A stretch of DNA of 64,000 bases from an uncultured Allobosea sp. (GCF_945957345.1 NZ_CAMFKW010000009.1:1-64000); one strand, 5' to 3'. Counted from the first letter of the stretch, positions 1-8,553 are shown. Program-made: numbers and translations. The notes: generated from the letters alone by a model not told the origin.

Positions 1-968
1 TCAGAGAGGTTATTCCCAGGCGCAGACGGTGCAATCGGGCCGTTCCAACACATCAGGATCGCCGTCAGCGGCTGGGTGATCTCGTGGGCGATGCCGGAAG
101 CCATCTCGCCGACGGTGTTGACCCGCATCGCATGGGCGAGCCGGGCGTCGTGCTCGTGCAGCCGCACCGCCTCGCGCGCCCGCCGGCTGGCGCGCCGCTC
201 GCGCAGCACTGCCAGCAGCAGGAACAGGCCAAGGCCCGCGGCGATCGGCCAACCGAACAGGAGAATCGGCGGCAGCAACTCCGCCAAGGTCGGCCGTCGT
301 GCGAGCTGCAGCACCAACGGCTGCGACCGGCTGCCCAGAGCCTTCTCGAAGGAGATATTCGGAATCCAGCGACCCGCTGGCGGTGACCAGTCGCGCTGGA
401 CGATCGCATTCCCGCCCGTGTCGCCCAGCTTCAGGGCGGCATCGCGGGGAAACCCGCCTTCGGGCTCGGTCAGAAGCCGGGCATCGATGACGAGGACCAG
501 CGCCCGCGGCCCGTGGCCTACATCCGGCACGCGCTTGACCACGACGTAGAACGGGCTTCCCGAGCGGCTGGCGAGCGTGACGGCTTGGCCGGGCGCCAGC
601 GCACGCACGCGTGCCGACAGCATGGCCGGATCGAAATCGGCCAGGCTGGGCGGTACGTTTCCGGCAGAGGCGGTCTCGATCAATTCCACCGCCGCGATCC
701 GCGGATAGAAACGCTGCATCGCTTCGATCACGGCCCGGAAGCTCGCCGATTCCGCATTCGAGCTGGCAAGCACCGCCGCCAGACTGGTCAGATGCGCATC
801 ATGCTGCTCGACGCGTTGCGAGACGATGCGGTGCAGCGTCGTCCCCTCGCGCTGAAGCGCATCGCCCGCGCGCATGAACTCGACGCCGGCGCCGAGCCCC
901 AACCCGGCAAGCGCCAGCGGAATCCAGAGGAGCAGGAACGGTGCCAGGCGCGGTGTCAAGAATTCCAT
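1..968 (-). CDS. Sensor histidine kinase, N-terminal part (runs off the left end)
   Basis: Open frame from an ATG whose first base is 968 to the window edge, 322 codons without a stop. Seen: a hydrophobic segment at residues about 9-28, an extracytoplasmic region of roughly 200 residues with no family I recognise, a second membrane segment at about 232-253, a basic linker, then a HisKA-type H-box (VGEMASGIAHEITQPLTAIL) with the phosphoacceptor His near residue 295. The HEITQPL form resembles the FixL/DctB type of kinase, so autophosphorylation at this His and signalling to an unseen response regulator is inferred. The ATPase domain lies outside the window. The 17 residues after the H-box (MCWNGPIAPS and on) do not look like the usual dimerisation helix, so the extreme edge may be divergent or poorly assembled. 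It is divergent from aapJ. Confidence 0.8.
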   Translation of the reverse strand, partial: MEFLTPRLAPFLLLWIPLALAGLGLGAGVEFMRAGDALQREGTTLHRIVSQRVEQHDAHLTSLAAVLASSNAESASFRAVIEAMQRFYPRIAAVELIETASAGNVPPSLADFDPAMLSARVRALAPGQAVTLASRSGSPFYVVVKRVPDVGHGPRALVLVIDARLLTEPEGGFPRDAALKLGDTGGNAIVQRDWSPPAGRWIPNISFEKALGSRSQPLVLQLARRPTLAELLPPILLFGWPIAAGLGLFLLLAVLRERRASRRAREAVRLHEHDARLAHAMRVNTVGEMASGIAHEITQPLTAILMCWNGPIAPSAPGNNLS

Positions 969-1122
969 CCGGTTTGCGGCCCAGCCTACAGCGCCGGTCG
1001 CGGGCCGTCACCGTCGGGTAACGAGCAAGTGCTGTGACGCGACGCAAGGGTAGAAATCCCTCGTGGCAGACGCGTGAAACGCTCTTGCGGACGCCATCTC
1101 GGCCCAATAGGCTCCACTTCGA

Positions 1123-1141
1123 CGCGCCGATGACAGGCGCG
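1123..1141 (+). promoter_or_regulatory. Inverted repeat in the aapJ leader
   Basis: Perfect 6-bp inverted repeat CGCGCC/GGCGCG with a 7-nt spacer, ending a few bases before the AAGGGGA ribosome-binding site of aapJ. It could be an operator or a short leader hairpin. The rest of the 190-bp region between the kinase gene and aapJ must hold divergent promoters, but I see no confident -35/-10 pair. Confidence 0.3.
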
Positions 1142-1158
1142 CGCAAGGGGAAACGCCT

Positions 1159-2190
1159 ATGTCAAAGATGATCACCAAAATGGTCGCATTCGGCCTCGCC
1201 GCTGCGGCCTTTTCCGTATTTGCCGCACCGGCCTCGGCGCAAGCGACGCTCGAAGCCGTCAGGAAGCGCGGGAAGGTTCTCTGCGGCGTCTCCCCGACGG
1301 CCCCAGGCTTCTCCTATGCCGACGACAAGGGCGTCCGCCAAGGCTTCGACGTCGACGTTTGCCGTGCCGTCTCCTCCGCCGTCTTCGGCGTGCCGGACAA
1401 GGTCGATTTCGTCCCGCTCAACACCAATGTCCGCTTCCAGGGCCTGCAGTCGGGCGAGGTCGACCTGCTCTCGCGCCAGACCACGATGACCTTCTCGCGC
1501 GACACCTCGCTCGGCCTCGATTTCGCGCCGGTCGTCTTCTATGACGGCCAGGGCCTGATGGTCTCGGCCAAGCTCGGCGTGAAGAGCGCCGCCGAACTGT
1601 CCCAGTCCGCCGTCTGCATCCTGCCGGGCACGACGACGCTGCAGAACCTCGAAGACTATTTCAAGCCGCGCAACATCAAGTACGAGGCGGTCGTCTTCGA
1701 GAATCCCGACGAGTGGCGCAACGCCTTCTTCTCCGGCCGCTGCGACGTCATCACGACGGACCGCTCGGACCTGGCTTCCGTGCGCGCCATCGCCAACGAC
1801 CCCAAGCAATACGTGATCCTGCCCGAGACGATCTCGAAGGAGCCTCTCGCCCCCGTCGTCCGCCAGAACGACAGCAACTGGCGCGACATCGTCTCCTGGA
1901 CGGTCAACGCCCTGATCGCGGCCGAGGAGTACGGCATCACCCAGGCCAATATCGACGAGCAGCTCAAGAGCAAGGATCCCGAGATCCAGCGCCTGCTCGG
2001 CGTCAACGGCGACCTCGGCAAGATGCTGAGCCTCGACAACAAATGGGCCTATAACGCGATCAAGCAGCTCGGCAATTACGGCGAGCTCTTCGAGCGTCAC
2101 CTCGGCGAGAAGACCCCGCTCGGCCTGTCCCGCGGCCCCAATCAGCTCTGGACCAAGGGCGGCCTGCTCTACTCCCCGCCCTTCCGGTAA
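1159..2190 (+). CDS. aapJ: General L-amino-acid ABC transporter, periplasmic binding protein
   Basis: 343 residues, the usual AapJ length. An N-terminal signal peptide (hydrophobic core about 8-25, cleavage after ASA) is followed by a family 3 solute-binding fold. The early stretch LEAVRKRGKVLCGVSPTAPG, then GFDVDVCRAV, DLLSRQTT and YDGQGLMV are typical of AapJ/BztA. It should capture a broad range of L-amino acids in the periplasm and hand them to the AapQ-AapM permeases. The start is supported by AAGGGGA about eight bases upstream. It is followed at 179 bp by aapQ and aapM on the same strand, the usual order. The ATPase gene aapP, normally fourth, is absent. Confidence 0.93.
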   Translation: MSKMITKMVAFGLAAAAFSVFAAPASAQATLEAVRKRGKVLCGVSPTAPGFSYADDKGVRQGFDVDVCRAVSSAVFGVPDKVDFVPLNTNVRFQGLQSGEVDLLSRQTTMTFSRDTSLGLDFAPVVFYDGQGLMVSAKLGVKSAAELSQSAVCILPGTTTLQNLEDYFKPRNIKYEAVVFENPDEWRNAFFSGRCDVITTDRSDLASVRAIANDPKQYVILPETISKEPLAPVVRQNDSNWRDIVSWTVNALIAAEEYGITQANIDEQLKSKDPEIQRLLGVNGDLGKMLSLDNKWAYNAIKQLGNYGELFERHLGEKTPLGLSRGPNQLWTKGGLLYSPPFR

Positions 2191-2236
2191 GCCCGGCGAC
2201 CGCGTCGGGCGGGAGGCTCCGCGCCCCGGTCCGATA

Positions 2237-2266
2237 CGGCAATAAGGATATGGATCGCTGTTGCCG
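2237..2266 (+). promoter_or_regulatory. Stem-loop in the aapJ-aapQ intercistronic gap
   Basis: CGGCAA and TTGCCG form a 6-bp stem around an 18-nt loop inside the 179-bp gap between aapJ and aapQ. There is no T-run. A stem-loop after a binding-protein gene commonly stabilises its mRNA or partly ends transcription, giving more binding protein than permease. That role is inferred. I see no other gene in the gap. Confidence 0.35.
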
Positions 2267-2369
2267 CGCCCAATGGGACGCGAAGCGATCTGCCATGCGT
2301 TCCCTCGATTGACCTGAGACCTCCGGCCGCCGCGTTGCGGCCGGCGCGTCCCCAGCCCGGAACAGCCCG

Positions 2370-3542
2370 ATGGCCACCTCCGATTCCAGCCCGGTGCGGC
2401 TGCTCTATGACGTGCGCGTCCGCGCCGTGCTCTATCAGGTCGTCGCGGTCGCGCTCGTCATCGGCATCGGCTTCTATCTCTTCAGCACCGTCTCGCGGAA
2501 GCTGGCGGACCAGAATATCGCGACCGGCTTCGCCTATCTCTCCCGCCCTGCCGGCTTCGTCATCAGCCAGTCCTTCATCTCCTACGATTCCGGCGACACC
2601 TATGGCCGCGCCATCCTGGTCGGCCTGCTCAACACGGTCTGGGTCTCGGTCTTCGCTGTCGCCCTCTCGACCGTGTTCGGCCTCGCCGTCGGCATAGCCC
2701 GGCTGTCACGCAACCCGCTGCTCTCGACGCTGGCGCTGCTCTATGTCGAAGCGCTGCGCAACGTGCCGCTGCTGCTCTATCTCTTCCTCTGGTACGCGCT
2801 CATCGTCGCGGTCTTCCCGCCGGTGCGTGAAGCCTGGCAGATCCTGCCCGACGTCTTCCTCAGCAATGGCGGCCTGATCGTGCCCTCGCTGCGCTGGTCG
2901 CCGGCGCATACCGGCGTGCTCGTAGCCGCCGTGCTCGGCATCGTGCTGGCCTGCTTCATCGCCTCGGCCTTCCGCCGCAAGCGGGTCGCCACCGGCCAGA
3001 GCCGCATGGCCTGGCCCTATGTTCTGGCCGCGCTCGTCGTCCCGGTCCTCTTGGCCATGCTGGTCTTCCAGCCGGACCTGGTGGTGAACTGGCCGGAGAA
3101 AGGCCGCTTCCGCATCACCGGCGGCGTGCAGGTCACGCCGGAATTCACCGCGCTCCTGGTCGGGCTCGGCCTCTCGGCTTCCGCCGGTATCGCTGAGATC
3201 GTGCGCGCCGGCATCCTCTCGGTCGGCCGCGGCCAGTGGGAGGCCGCGCGCTCGGTCGGCCTGCATGACCGCCAGACGATGCGGCTCGTCGTCCTCCCAC
3301 AGGCTTTGCGCGTGATCATCCCGCCGCTGACCAGCTCTTATCTCTCGACCTTCAAGAACTCGTCCTTGGCCATCGCCATCGGCTATCCCGACCTCGTGAT
3401 GGTCTCGAACACGACGATGAACCAGACCGGACAGGCGATCGAAGGCATCGCCATCTTCATGATGGTCTACCTCGGCATGTCGATCACGATCTCCATGCTG
3501 ATGAACTGGTACAACGCCCGCGTCGCACTGGTGGAGCGTTGA
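2370..3542 (+). CDS. aapQ: General L-amino-acid ABC transporter, permease
   Basis: 390 residues, close to the length expected of AapQ, which is longer than ordinary amino-acid permeases because of an insert between the first helices. Membrane segments are seen near 22-42, 88-110, 130-152, 185-205, 215-235, 262-285 and 355-380. The EAA loop that contacts the ATPase is visible as QWEAARSVGLHDRQTMRLVVLPQALR (residues about 290-315). It forms a heterodimeric inner-membrane channel with AapM for amino acids delivered by AapJ. A weak GGAA precedes the ATG, and the aapM start follows the stop by one base, implying co-translation. Confidence 0.92.
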   Translation: MATSDSSPVRLLYDVRVRAVLYQVVAVALVIGIGFYLFSTVSRKLADQNIATGFAYLSRPAGFVISQSFISYDSGDTYGRAILVGLLNTVWVSVFAVALSTVFGLAVGIARLSRNPLLSTLALLYVEALRNVPLLLYLFLWYALIVAVFPPVREAWQILPDVFLSNGGLIVPSLRWSPAHTGVLVAAVLGIVLACFIASAFRRKRVATGQSRMAWPYVLAALVVPVLLAMLVFQPDLVVNWPEKGRFRITGGVQVTPEFTALLVGLGLSASAGIAEIVRAGILSVGRGQWEAARSVGLHDRQTMRLVVLPQALRVIIPPLTSSYLSTFKNSSLAIAIGYPDLVMVSNTTMNQTGQAIEGIAIFMMVYLGMSITISMLMNWYNARVALVER

Positions 3543-3543
3543 G

Positions 3544-4668
3544 ATGACCGACACCGCTCAGCTCAACACCCTGGCGTCCGTCCCCGACGAGCGGCCTGTG
3601 CGACCGGCGCAAAGCTGGTTCGCCCTGCTCAAGCCCTATATCGGCTCGCCCTTCAACGCCGTCGTCACCTTCGCTTGCCTCTGGCTGATCTATCGTCTGA
3701 TCACCGGCGCCTGGGGCTGGCTCGTCACCCGCGCCATCGTCGAGGGCGGCCCGCAGACCTGCAAGGCGGCGGCTGGGGCCGGCGCCTGCTGGCCGTTCCT
3801 GGCGGCGAAGCTGCGCTTCATGATCTTCGGCTTCTACCCCTATGACGAGCATTGGCGGCCGGCGCTGGCGGTGCTGCTCTTCCTGGGCGCGATGATCTAT
3901 TCGATGATCCCGCGCTTCTGGTCCCGCCGCCTGCTCTGGCTCTGGCTCGCCGTCGTCGTCACCTGCGGCGTATTGATGTATGGCGGTGTCTTCGGCCTCA
4001 CCGTGGTCAACACCACGAGCTGGGGCGGCCTGCCCCTCTCCTTCATGCTGTCCTCGGTCGGGCTCGCCTTCGGCTTCATCCTCGGTGTGCTCCTGGCGCT
4101 GGCGCGCTCCTCGAAGCTGCCGGCGATCCAGGTCATCGCCGTCGTCTTCATCGAGATGATCCGCGGCGTGCCGCTGGTCTCGATCCTGTTCATGGCCTCG
4201 GTGATGCTGCCGCTGTTCATGCCGGATGGCGTGACCATCGACAAATTGCTGCGGGCGCAGGTCGCGATCATCATCTTCGCCGGCGCCTATATCGCCGAGA
4301 CCGTCCGCGGCGGCCTGCAGGCGGTGCCGAAGGGCCAGCACGAAGCGGCCGCCTCGCTCGGCCTCGGCTACTGGCTGTCGATGCGCAAGATCGTGCTGCC
4401 GCAGGCGCTGAAGATCGTCATCCCGCCGCTGGTCAACATCTTCATCGGCTTCTTCCAGGACACGACGCTGGTCACCATCATCGGCCTGCTCGACTTCCTG
4501 GACACGGTCCGCTCGGCGATGCGCGATCCCGTCTGGCAGGGCATCGCCGTGCTGGAGGGCTATATCTTCGCGGCTCTGGTCTATGCTGTCTTCAGCTACG
4601 GTATGGGTTCCTATAGCCGCTTCATCGAACGGCGCCTGAAGACCGACCACAGCCACGGCCGGCACTGA
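3544..4668 (+). CDS. aapM: General L-amino-acid ABC transporter, second permease
   Basis: 374 residues, a normal AapM length. Multiple membrane helices are evident (about 35-55, 100-120, 128-150, 170-195, 235-260, 335-360). The EAA motif is GQHEAAASLGLGYWLSMRKI around residues 260-280 and should dock onto the ATPase. It is the partner of AapQ in the inner membrane, one base downstream of it. In related bacteria the ATPase gene aapP follows directly; here a perfect hairpin and an unrelated acyltransferase-like gene follow instead. The complex can only work with an ATPase encoded elsewhere. Confidence 0.92.
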   Translation: MTDTAQLNTLASVPDERPVRPAQSWFALLKPYIGSPFNAVVTFACLWLIYRLITGAWGWLVTRAIVEGGPQTCKAAAGAGACWPFLAAKLRFMIFGFYPYDEHWRPALAVLLFLGAMIYSMIPRFWSRRLLWLWLAVVVTCGVLMYGGVFGLTVVNTTSWGGLPLSFMLSSVGLAFGFILGVLLALARSSKLPAIQVIAVVFIEMIRGVPLVSILFMASVMLPLFMPDGVTIDKLLRAQVAIIIFAGAYIAETVRGGLQAVPKGQHEAAASLGLGYWLSMRKIVLPQALKIVIPPLVNIFIGFFQDTTLVTIIGLLDFLDTVRSAMRDPVWQGIAVLEGYIFAALVYAVFSYGMGSYSRFIERRLKTDHSHGRH

Positions 4669-4673
4669 AAATC

Positions 4674-4698
4674 GCCCTCTGAGCCTCGCTCAGAGGGC
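4674..4698 (+). terminator. Hairpin terminator after aapM
   Basis: A perfect 11-bp stem GCCCTCTGAGC/GCTCAGAGGGC with a 3-nt loop starts six bases after the aapM stop codon. No T-run follows, so it is either a non-canonical terminator or an mRNA 3'-end stabiliser. It marks the end of the aapJQM unit. Confidence 0.7.
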
Positions 4699-4775
4699 AT
4701 TCCGGCCCTCGCGCAATGTTCGAGCAAGCCGGCACGCCGACCACTCCCGATGATTCTCATCGTGGAGATCGGACG

Positions 4776-5453
4776 ATGCTCTTCAGCCCCGATCGGTCGG
4801 CAGCCCTCGCCGGCCGCGCCCTTCATGCCTATCTCGACCTCGTCCGGCGGACGACGCGCTTCAAGCCGGTCATCCCCGGCGCACGCCCCTGGGAGCGCAA
4901 CCGCGAGCCCTTCATCGCCCTGACCTGGCATGGCCAGCAGATGCTGAGCCTCGCCGCGCTGGGGGGCGCCGCGCATGTCGCGGTCCTGACTTCCCTGCAT
5001 TTCGACGGGGCGGTCGTGACCTCCGTCGTCGAACGCGCCGGCTACCGCAGCATCCGCGGCTCGGGCACGCAAAGCCGGGCCAAGATCCTGGCGAAACGCT
5101 CCGTGCCCGCGTTCTTCGAGATGCGCGATGCCCTGCGCCAGGGTACGAGCCTCGTGCTCACCGCCGACGTACCCCGGACCGCGCGCGTCGCCGGCAAGGG
5201 CGCGGTGCAGCTCGCCCGCGTCACCGGCCGGCCGATCTACCTCTTCGCAGCCGTCACCAGCGCGCGTGTCAATCTTGAGAACTGGGACCATGCCAGCATC
5301 GCCCTGCCCTTCGGACGCGGCTGCATCCTCTGGTCGGAGCCGCTCTATGTCCGCCGTGCCGCCGACGCCCGCGAGGTCGGCCTGATCGCCATGGACATCT
5401 CGGAGCGCCTCGACGAGCTCCATGCGACCGCGCAACGCAATGTCGGCCGCTGA
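4776..5453 (+). CDS. DUF374 / LpxL-like acyltransferase family protein
   Basis: 225 residues from the chosen ATG. An in-frame ATG 60 bases upstream is possible, but this one has GGAGA at the right distance. Seen: an early WHGQQMLSLAAL stretch resembling the acyl-acceptor His region of lysophospholipid acyltransferases, SVVERAGYRSIRGSGTQSRA with the Gly-Ser pair typical of DUF374, and LVLTADVPRTARVAGKGAVQ in place of the usual TPDGPRGP block. That last match is loose. DUF374 proteins are membrane-associated and probably transfer acyl chains to lipids, but their substrates are largely unknown. It stands alone between the aapM hairpin and convergent eipA. No transmembrane helix is obvious. Confidence 0.65.
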   Translation: MLFSPDRSAALAGRALHAYLDLVRRTTRFKPVIPGARPWERNREPFIALTWHGQQMLSLAALGGAAHVAVLTSLHFDGAVVTSVVERAGYRSIRGSGTQSRAKILAKRSVPAFFEMRDALRQGTSLVLTADVPRTARVAGKGAVQLARVTGRPIYLFAAVTSARVNLENWDHASIALPFGRGCILWSEPLYVRRAADAREVGLIAMDISERLDELHATAQRNVGR

Positions 5454-5473
5454 CGCTGACCGCGCGCCTTGCT

Positions 5474-6139
5474 TCATCGGCGGCCGGGTGGCGTGGCGCA
5501 GCCGCCGGGCGTCCCACAGATATCCGCCGGCGGGCGCAGCGTCTCCGGCTCGCCGCCGGGCTCGATCCGAATCCGGCTAAGGTCTCCCGAAAGCCTGAGG
5601 CCCAGACCCGAGGATATCAGCACGATCCGCGCCCGGCTCGAGGCGAGGATTGTCGCGTTCGCGCCAGCGAGGAAATGGGCGCTGCCGCCAAGACTGGCAT
5701 AGGTCCCGAACACGTCCTCGTACCGGTCCAGCCCGTAGACCAGCATGATCACCCGCCCGTAATCGGCGCCGAGCCCGATGCCGACCGAGAGCGCCGTCCA
5801 GATCACCGGTATCGGTATCCCGTCGGAGAAGCGCAACTCGCCGCTGCCATGCCGCCCGCCGACCACGAAGGAGCCGCTGAGCTCGCCGCCGACGATATAG
5901 GCGTTCGGCTCGCCGAACAGCGCGAGCGAACGCTCGATCGGAACGCTGACCGTCTTGGACGCCGTGTCGAACACGCCTTCGACCAGCCGGGCGATGTCCT
6001 TGGGCGATACAGTCGCGAGCTGGCCAGGCTTGATGTCATCCCGCCGGGGAACGCCTTGCGCGGACACCGGCGCCTGAACCTGCGCGGCGGCAAGCAGGAC
6101 CGCCAGCGCCAGATGGCGCAGCCGGACCCATCCCGTCAT
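5474..6139 (-). CDS. eipA: DUF1134 envelope protein, EipA-like
   Basis: 221 residues from the ATG at 6139; an in-frame ATG at 6157 would add six residues and is equally possible, since neither has a clear ribosome-binding site. A signal peptide (LRHLALAVLLAAAQVQAPVSA) precedes a compact beta-rich domain with ALFGEPNAYIVGGELSGSF, GSGELRFSDG and GIGLGADYGRVIMLVYGL, which I recognise as DUF1134. The characterised member is Brucella EipA, a small periplasmic beta-barrel protein needed for envelope integrity. A role in envelope homeostasis is inferred from family. The C-terminal tail is Pro/Gly-rich. It is convergent with the DUF374 gene (20-bp gap) and divergent from a sensor kinase gene. Confidence 0.75.
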   Translation of the reverse strand: MTGWVRLRHLALAVLLAAAQVQAPVSAQGVPRRDDIKPGQLATVSPKDIARLVEGVFDTASKTVSVPIERSLALFGEPNAYIVGGELSGSFVVGGRHGSGELRFSDGIPIPVIWTALSVGIGLGADYGRVIMLVYGLDRYEDVFGTYASLGGSAHFLAGANATILASSRARIVLISSGLGLRLSGDLSRIRIEPGGEPETLRPPADICGTPGGCATPPGRR

Positions 6140-6284
6140 GGCGCGCAGCACATGCATCAGGCCCGGCGATCCATGAGGGAGTTGAACGGCAACGGTGATA
6201 CGGTCCATGCAGTGTCCGGCAGGGCGAAGCCCCCGGCCCGAGAAGCCATACCCGCACAGAGGCTCCGTGACGACCCGCAACGTT

Positions 6285-6295
6285 GAAACCGTTTC
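6285..6295. promoter_or_regulatory. Small palindrome in the eipA / sensor-kinase divergent region
   Basis: GAAAC-C-GTTTC, a perfect 5-bp inverted repeat about 50 bases before the kinase start, in the 204-bp region separating divergent eipA and the kinase gene. It may be an operator, but short palindromes like this arise by chance. I see nothing else of note in the region. Confidence 0.25.
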
Positions 6296-6343
6296 GATAT
6301 CCCCTGCGTCGAAGCGCTCGCGGTCGCTGGCGGGTGGCCGGCA

Positions 6344-7672
6344 ATGAGGTCGCTCTCGCGCGCCCTCACCATCCGGCTGACGCTGCTCGGCATCGTGCTG
6401 TTCGTCGCCTTCATCGCGGCCGTGCTTGCCTTCACCTTCATCACCGAGGACCCTGGGGTCCTGCGCAACGATGTCACCTCCCAGATCATTCGGCAAAGCG
6501 TGCGCCCGTCCGGCAGCGCTGCGCTGCGGGTCGAGAAGTCGCCGGGCCTGATCAAGGTCGAGCAGGCCAGCCCGCTGCTCTGGTATCTGGTCTCCGACGG
6601 ACGTTCCGTCGTCGAGTATGCGCCAGAATTGCGGCCCGGTCTGCCGATCGACATCCGGCTGGACGGCCCGACCATCGCCGCCCAGATGCGGGTCGGCGGC
6701 GACAACGCGCTGTCCGTCGACGTCGCCGAGCAGGACGGCAGCCGTATCCTCGTCGCCACCGGCGGCGGGCGGCCGGGCTGGGACGTGATTCTCGGCTATT
6801 TCCTGCGAGCCATCGCGGGCTCGGCCGCGGCGATCTCGGTCGTGTTCGGGATCATGATCGCCGCCGCCATCGCGATGTCGGTGTCCTATATCACCAGCCG
6901 CCTGCGCAGCGCGGCCGAAGCCGCCGCCCGCATCGACCCACGAGCCCCGCGCGGCCTGCTGCCGACGGAGGAGACCCCAGTCGAATTGATGCCGTTGACG
7001 ACCGCGCTGAATTCAGCACTCGACCAGATCGCGGGCAACATGGAGGTTCAGCGGCGCTTCATGAACAATGTCGCGCATGAGCTGCGCACGCCGCTCGCGG
7101 TGATGCGGGCCAAGGTGGATTCGCTGCCCGACGAGGCTGCGCGCCTCGCGCTCACGACCGATGTCAGCCGCCTCACCATCATCGTTTCCTCGATGCTGCA
7201 GCTCGCGCGCCTGCATAACACCGAACTGCCCTTCGAGCCGTTGCGTCTGAACGCGCTGGCCCGCGACGTGCTCGCCGATCTCGCCCCGCTCGTACTCAGC
7301 AACGGCATCGGCATCGCGCTGGAGGAAGAGGGCGCGAGCGATGTCTTGATCGCTGCCAACGAGGCCACCACTCGCGCAGCACTCGCAAATCTCATCGACA
7401 ATGCGCTGCGCCACGCGCAGGCGCGCTCCTCCATCCTGGTCAAGGTCATCGACGGGAGCGTGCTGGAGGTCAGCGACGACGGGATCGGGATCGCGGCGGC
7501 GAAGCGCGCGCAGGTGACCGAGCCGTTCAACCGGATGTCGCCGCATTCGACCGGAGCGGGACTCGGCCTGACGATCGTGCGCGACATCATGGCTGCCCAT
7601 GGCGGCACGCTCGATCTCAGCGACACCGAAGGCGGCGGCACGACGATCCGCCTGACCTTCCGTGTGGTGTAA
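6344..7672 (+). CDS. Two-component sensor histidine kinase
   Basis: 442 residues. A membrane helix at about 9-33 and a second at about 158-182 flank a 120-residue periplasmic sensor. A short HAMP-like linker follows, then HisKA with the phosphoacceptor His245 in NNVAHELRTPLAVM, the N-box NLIDNALRHA (Asn353), the G1 box SDDGIGI and the G2 box GAGLGLTIV around residue 404. All ATP-binding boxes are intact. The natural partner is the OmpR-type response regulator encoded tail-to-tail 31 bp away. The stimulus is unknown. Adjacency to eipA and an outer-membrane barrel gene makes envelope sensing a reasonable but unproven guess. Confidence 0.9.
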   Translation: MRSLSRALTIRLTLLGIVLFVAFIAAVLAFTFITEDPGVLRNDVTSQIIRQSVRPSGSAALRVEKSPGLIKVEQASPLLWYLVSDGRSVVEYAPELRPGLPIDIRLDGPTIAAQMRVGGDNALSVDVAEQDGSRILVATGGGRPGWDVILGYFLRAIAGSAAAISVVFGIMIAAAIAMSVSYITSRLRSAAEAAARIDPRAPRGLLPTEETPVELMPLTTALNSALDQIAGNMEVQRRFMNNVAHELRTPLAVMRAKVDSLPDEAARLALTTDVSRLTIIVSSMLQLARLHNTELPFEPLRLNALARDVLADLAPLVLSNGIGIALEEEGASDVLIAANEATTRAALANLIDNALRHAQARSSILVKVIDGSVLEVSDDGIGIAAAKRAQVTEPFNRMSPHSTGAGLGLTIVRDIMAAHGGTLDLSDTEGGGTTIRLTFRVV

Positions 7673-7703
7673 TTGGAATGACAATCGTGGCGCCGACTAT
7701 TCG

Positions 7704-8387
7704 CTACAGCGCCGGCTCCGCCTTCTTGAGGATATAGCCGATGCCGCGCAGCGAGGTTATCTCGACATCCGCGCCGGCATCGCGAAGCTTGCGTCGGAGC
7801 CGCGATATCTGCGCTTCCAGCGTGTTCGACTCGATCAGGTCGTCGAAGCCGTAGACCGCCTCGATCAGCACGTCGCGGGTGACGACGCGGCCATTGCGCT
7901 GGACCAGTGCCTCGAGGATCAGGGCCTCGCGCCGGCGCAGGTCGAGCGGTTCCGTCCCGACCGAGGCATTGCGGCCTTCGAGGTCGAGCGAGAGATTGCC
8001 GGCGCTGAGAAGAAGAGAGCGCTTCGGATGGCGCCGCCGCGCCAGTACGCGCACCCGCGCGATCAGTTCACCCGGCTCGAACGGCTTGACCAGATAATCG
8101 TCGGCGCCCCCGTTCAAGCCCTCGATCACGTCGGGCTTGGCGTCGCGTGCCGTCAGCATCAGGAAGGCCGGGCGGTTCTCGGCCGAGGCAATCGCCTTGA
8201 CGATCGACAAACCATCGCCGTCGGGCAGGCACCGGTCGACCACGGCAATGTCGAACGGCGCGGTCCGCAAGGCCGCAAGCGCAGTCTCCACGGTATCCGT
8301 GCGATCCACGACCATCCCCGCATTGGTCAGCAAGAGCGAGAGATAGGACATGAGCTCGGGCTCGTCCTCGACAATCAAAGCGCGCAT
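7704..8387 (-). CDS. OmpR/PhoB-family response regulator
   Basis: 227 residues from the ATG chosen because MRALIVEDEPEL is the canonical receiver N-terminus; an ATG 21 bases upstream is possible. Receiver domain 1-115 with the acidic pair E7/D8, phosphoacceptor Asp51, Thr79 and Lys101 all present. The C-terminal winged helix (about 130-225) contains VVTRDVLIEAVYGFDD and a recognition helix SNTLEAQISRLRRKL. It should be phosphorylated by the convergent kinase and regulate transcription. The divergence of the two genes' promoters is unusual for a cognate pair, which are normally co-transcribed. Confidence 0.9.
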   Translation of the reverse strand: MRALIVEDEPELMSYLSLLLTNAGMVVDRTDTVETALAALRTAPFDIAVVDRCLPDGDGLSIVKAIASAENRPAFLMLTARDAKPDVIEGLNGGADDYLVKPFEPGELIARVRVLARRRHPKRSLLLSAGNLSLDLEGRNASVGTEPLDLRRREALILEALVQRNGRVVTRDVLIEAVYGFDDLIESNTLEAQISRLRRKLRDAGADVEITSLRGIGYILKKAEPAL

Positions 8388-8412
8388 GTCACGTCCGTCG
8401 TGATGCATGGAT

Positions 8413-8459
8413 GGAACGTCATGTCGGAGAAGGGGCGACAAATCCAGACATGACGCTCC
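8413..8459 (-). promoter_or_regulatory. 13-bp inverted repeat upstream of the response regulator
   Basis: GGAACGTCATGTC and GACATGACGCTCC are inverted copies with one mismatch, separated by 21 bases, lying 26 bases before the response-regulator start. It may be an operator (autoregulation) or a weak end signal for the outer-membrane gene transcript. OmpR-type regulators more often bind direct repeats, so the binder could be another protein. Confidence 0.45.
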
Positions 8460-8553
8460 ACCCATGACCGGTTGCGGGCGGCGCGACAGCGACGCACGCG
8501 CGATACCGCAACCCGAACCGGGCCGGCTGACGGGCGGCCCGGAGCCTTCCCAA

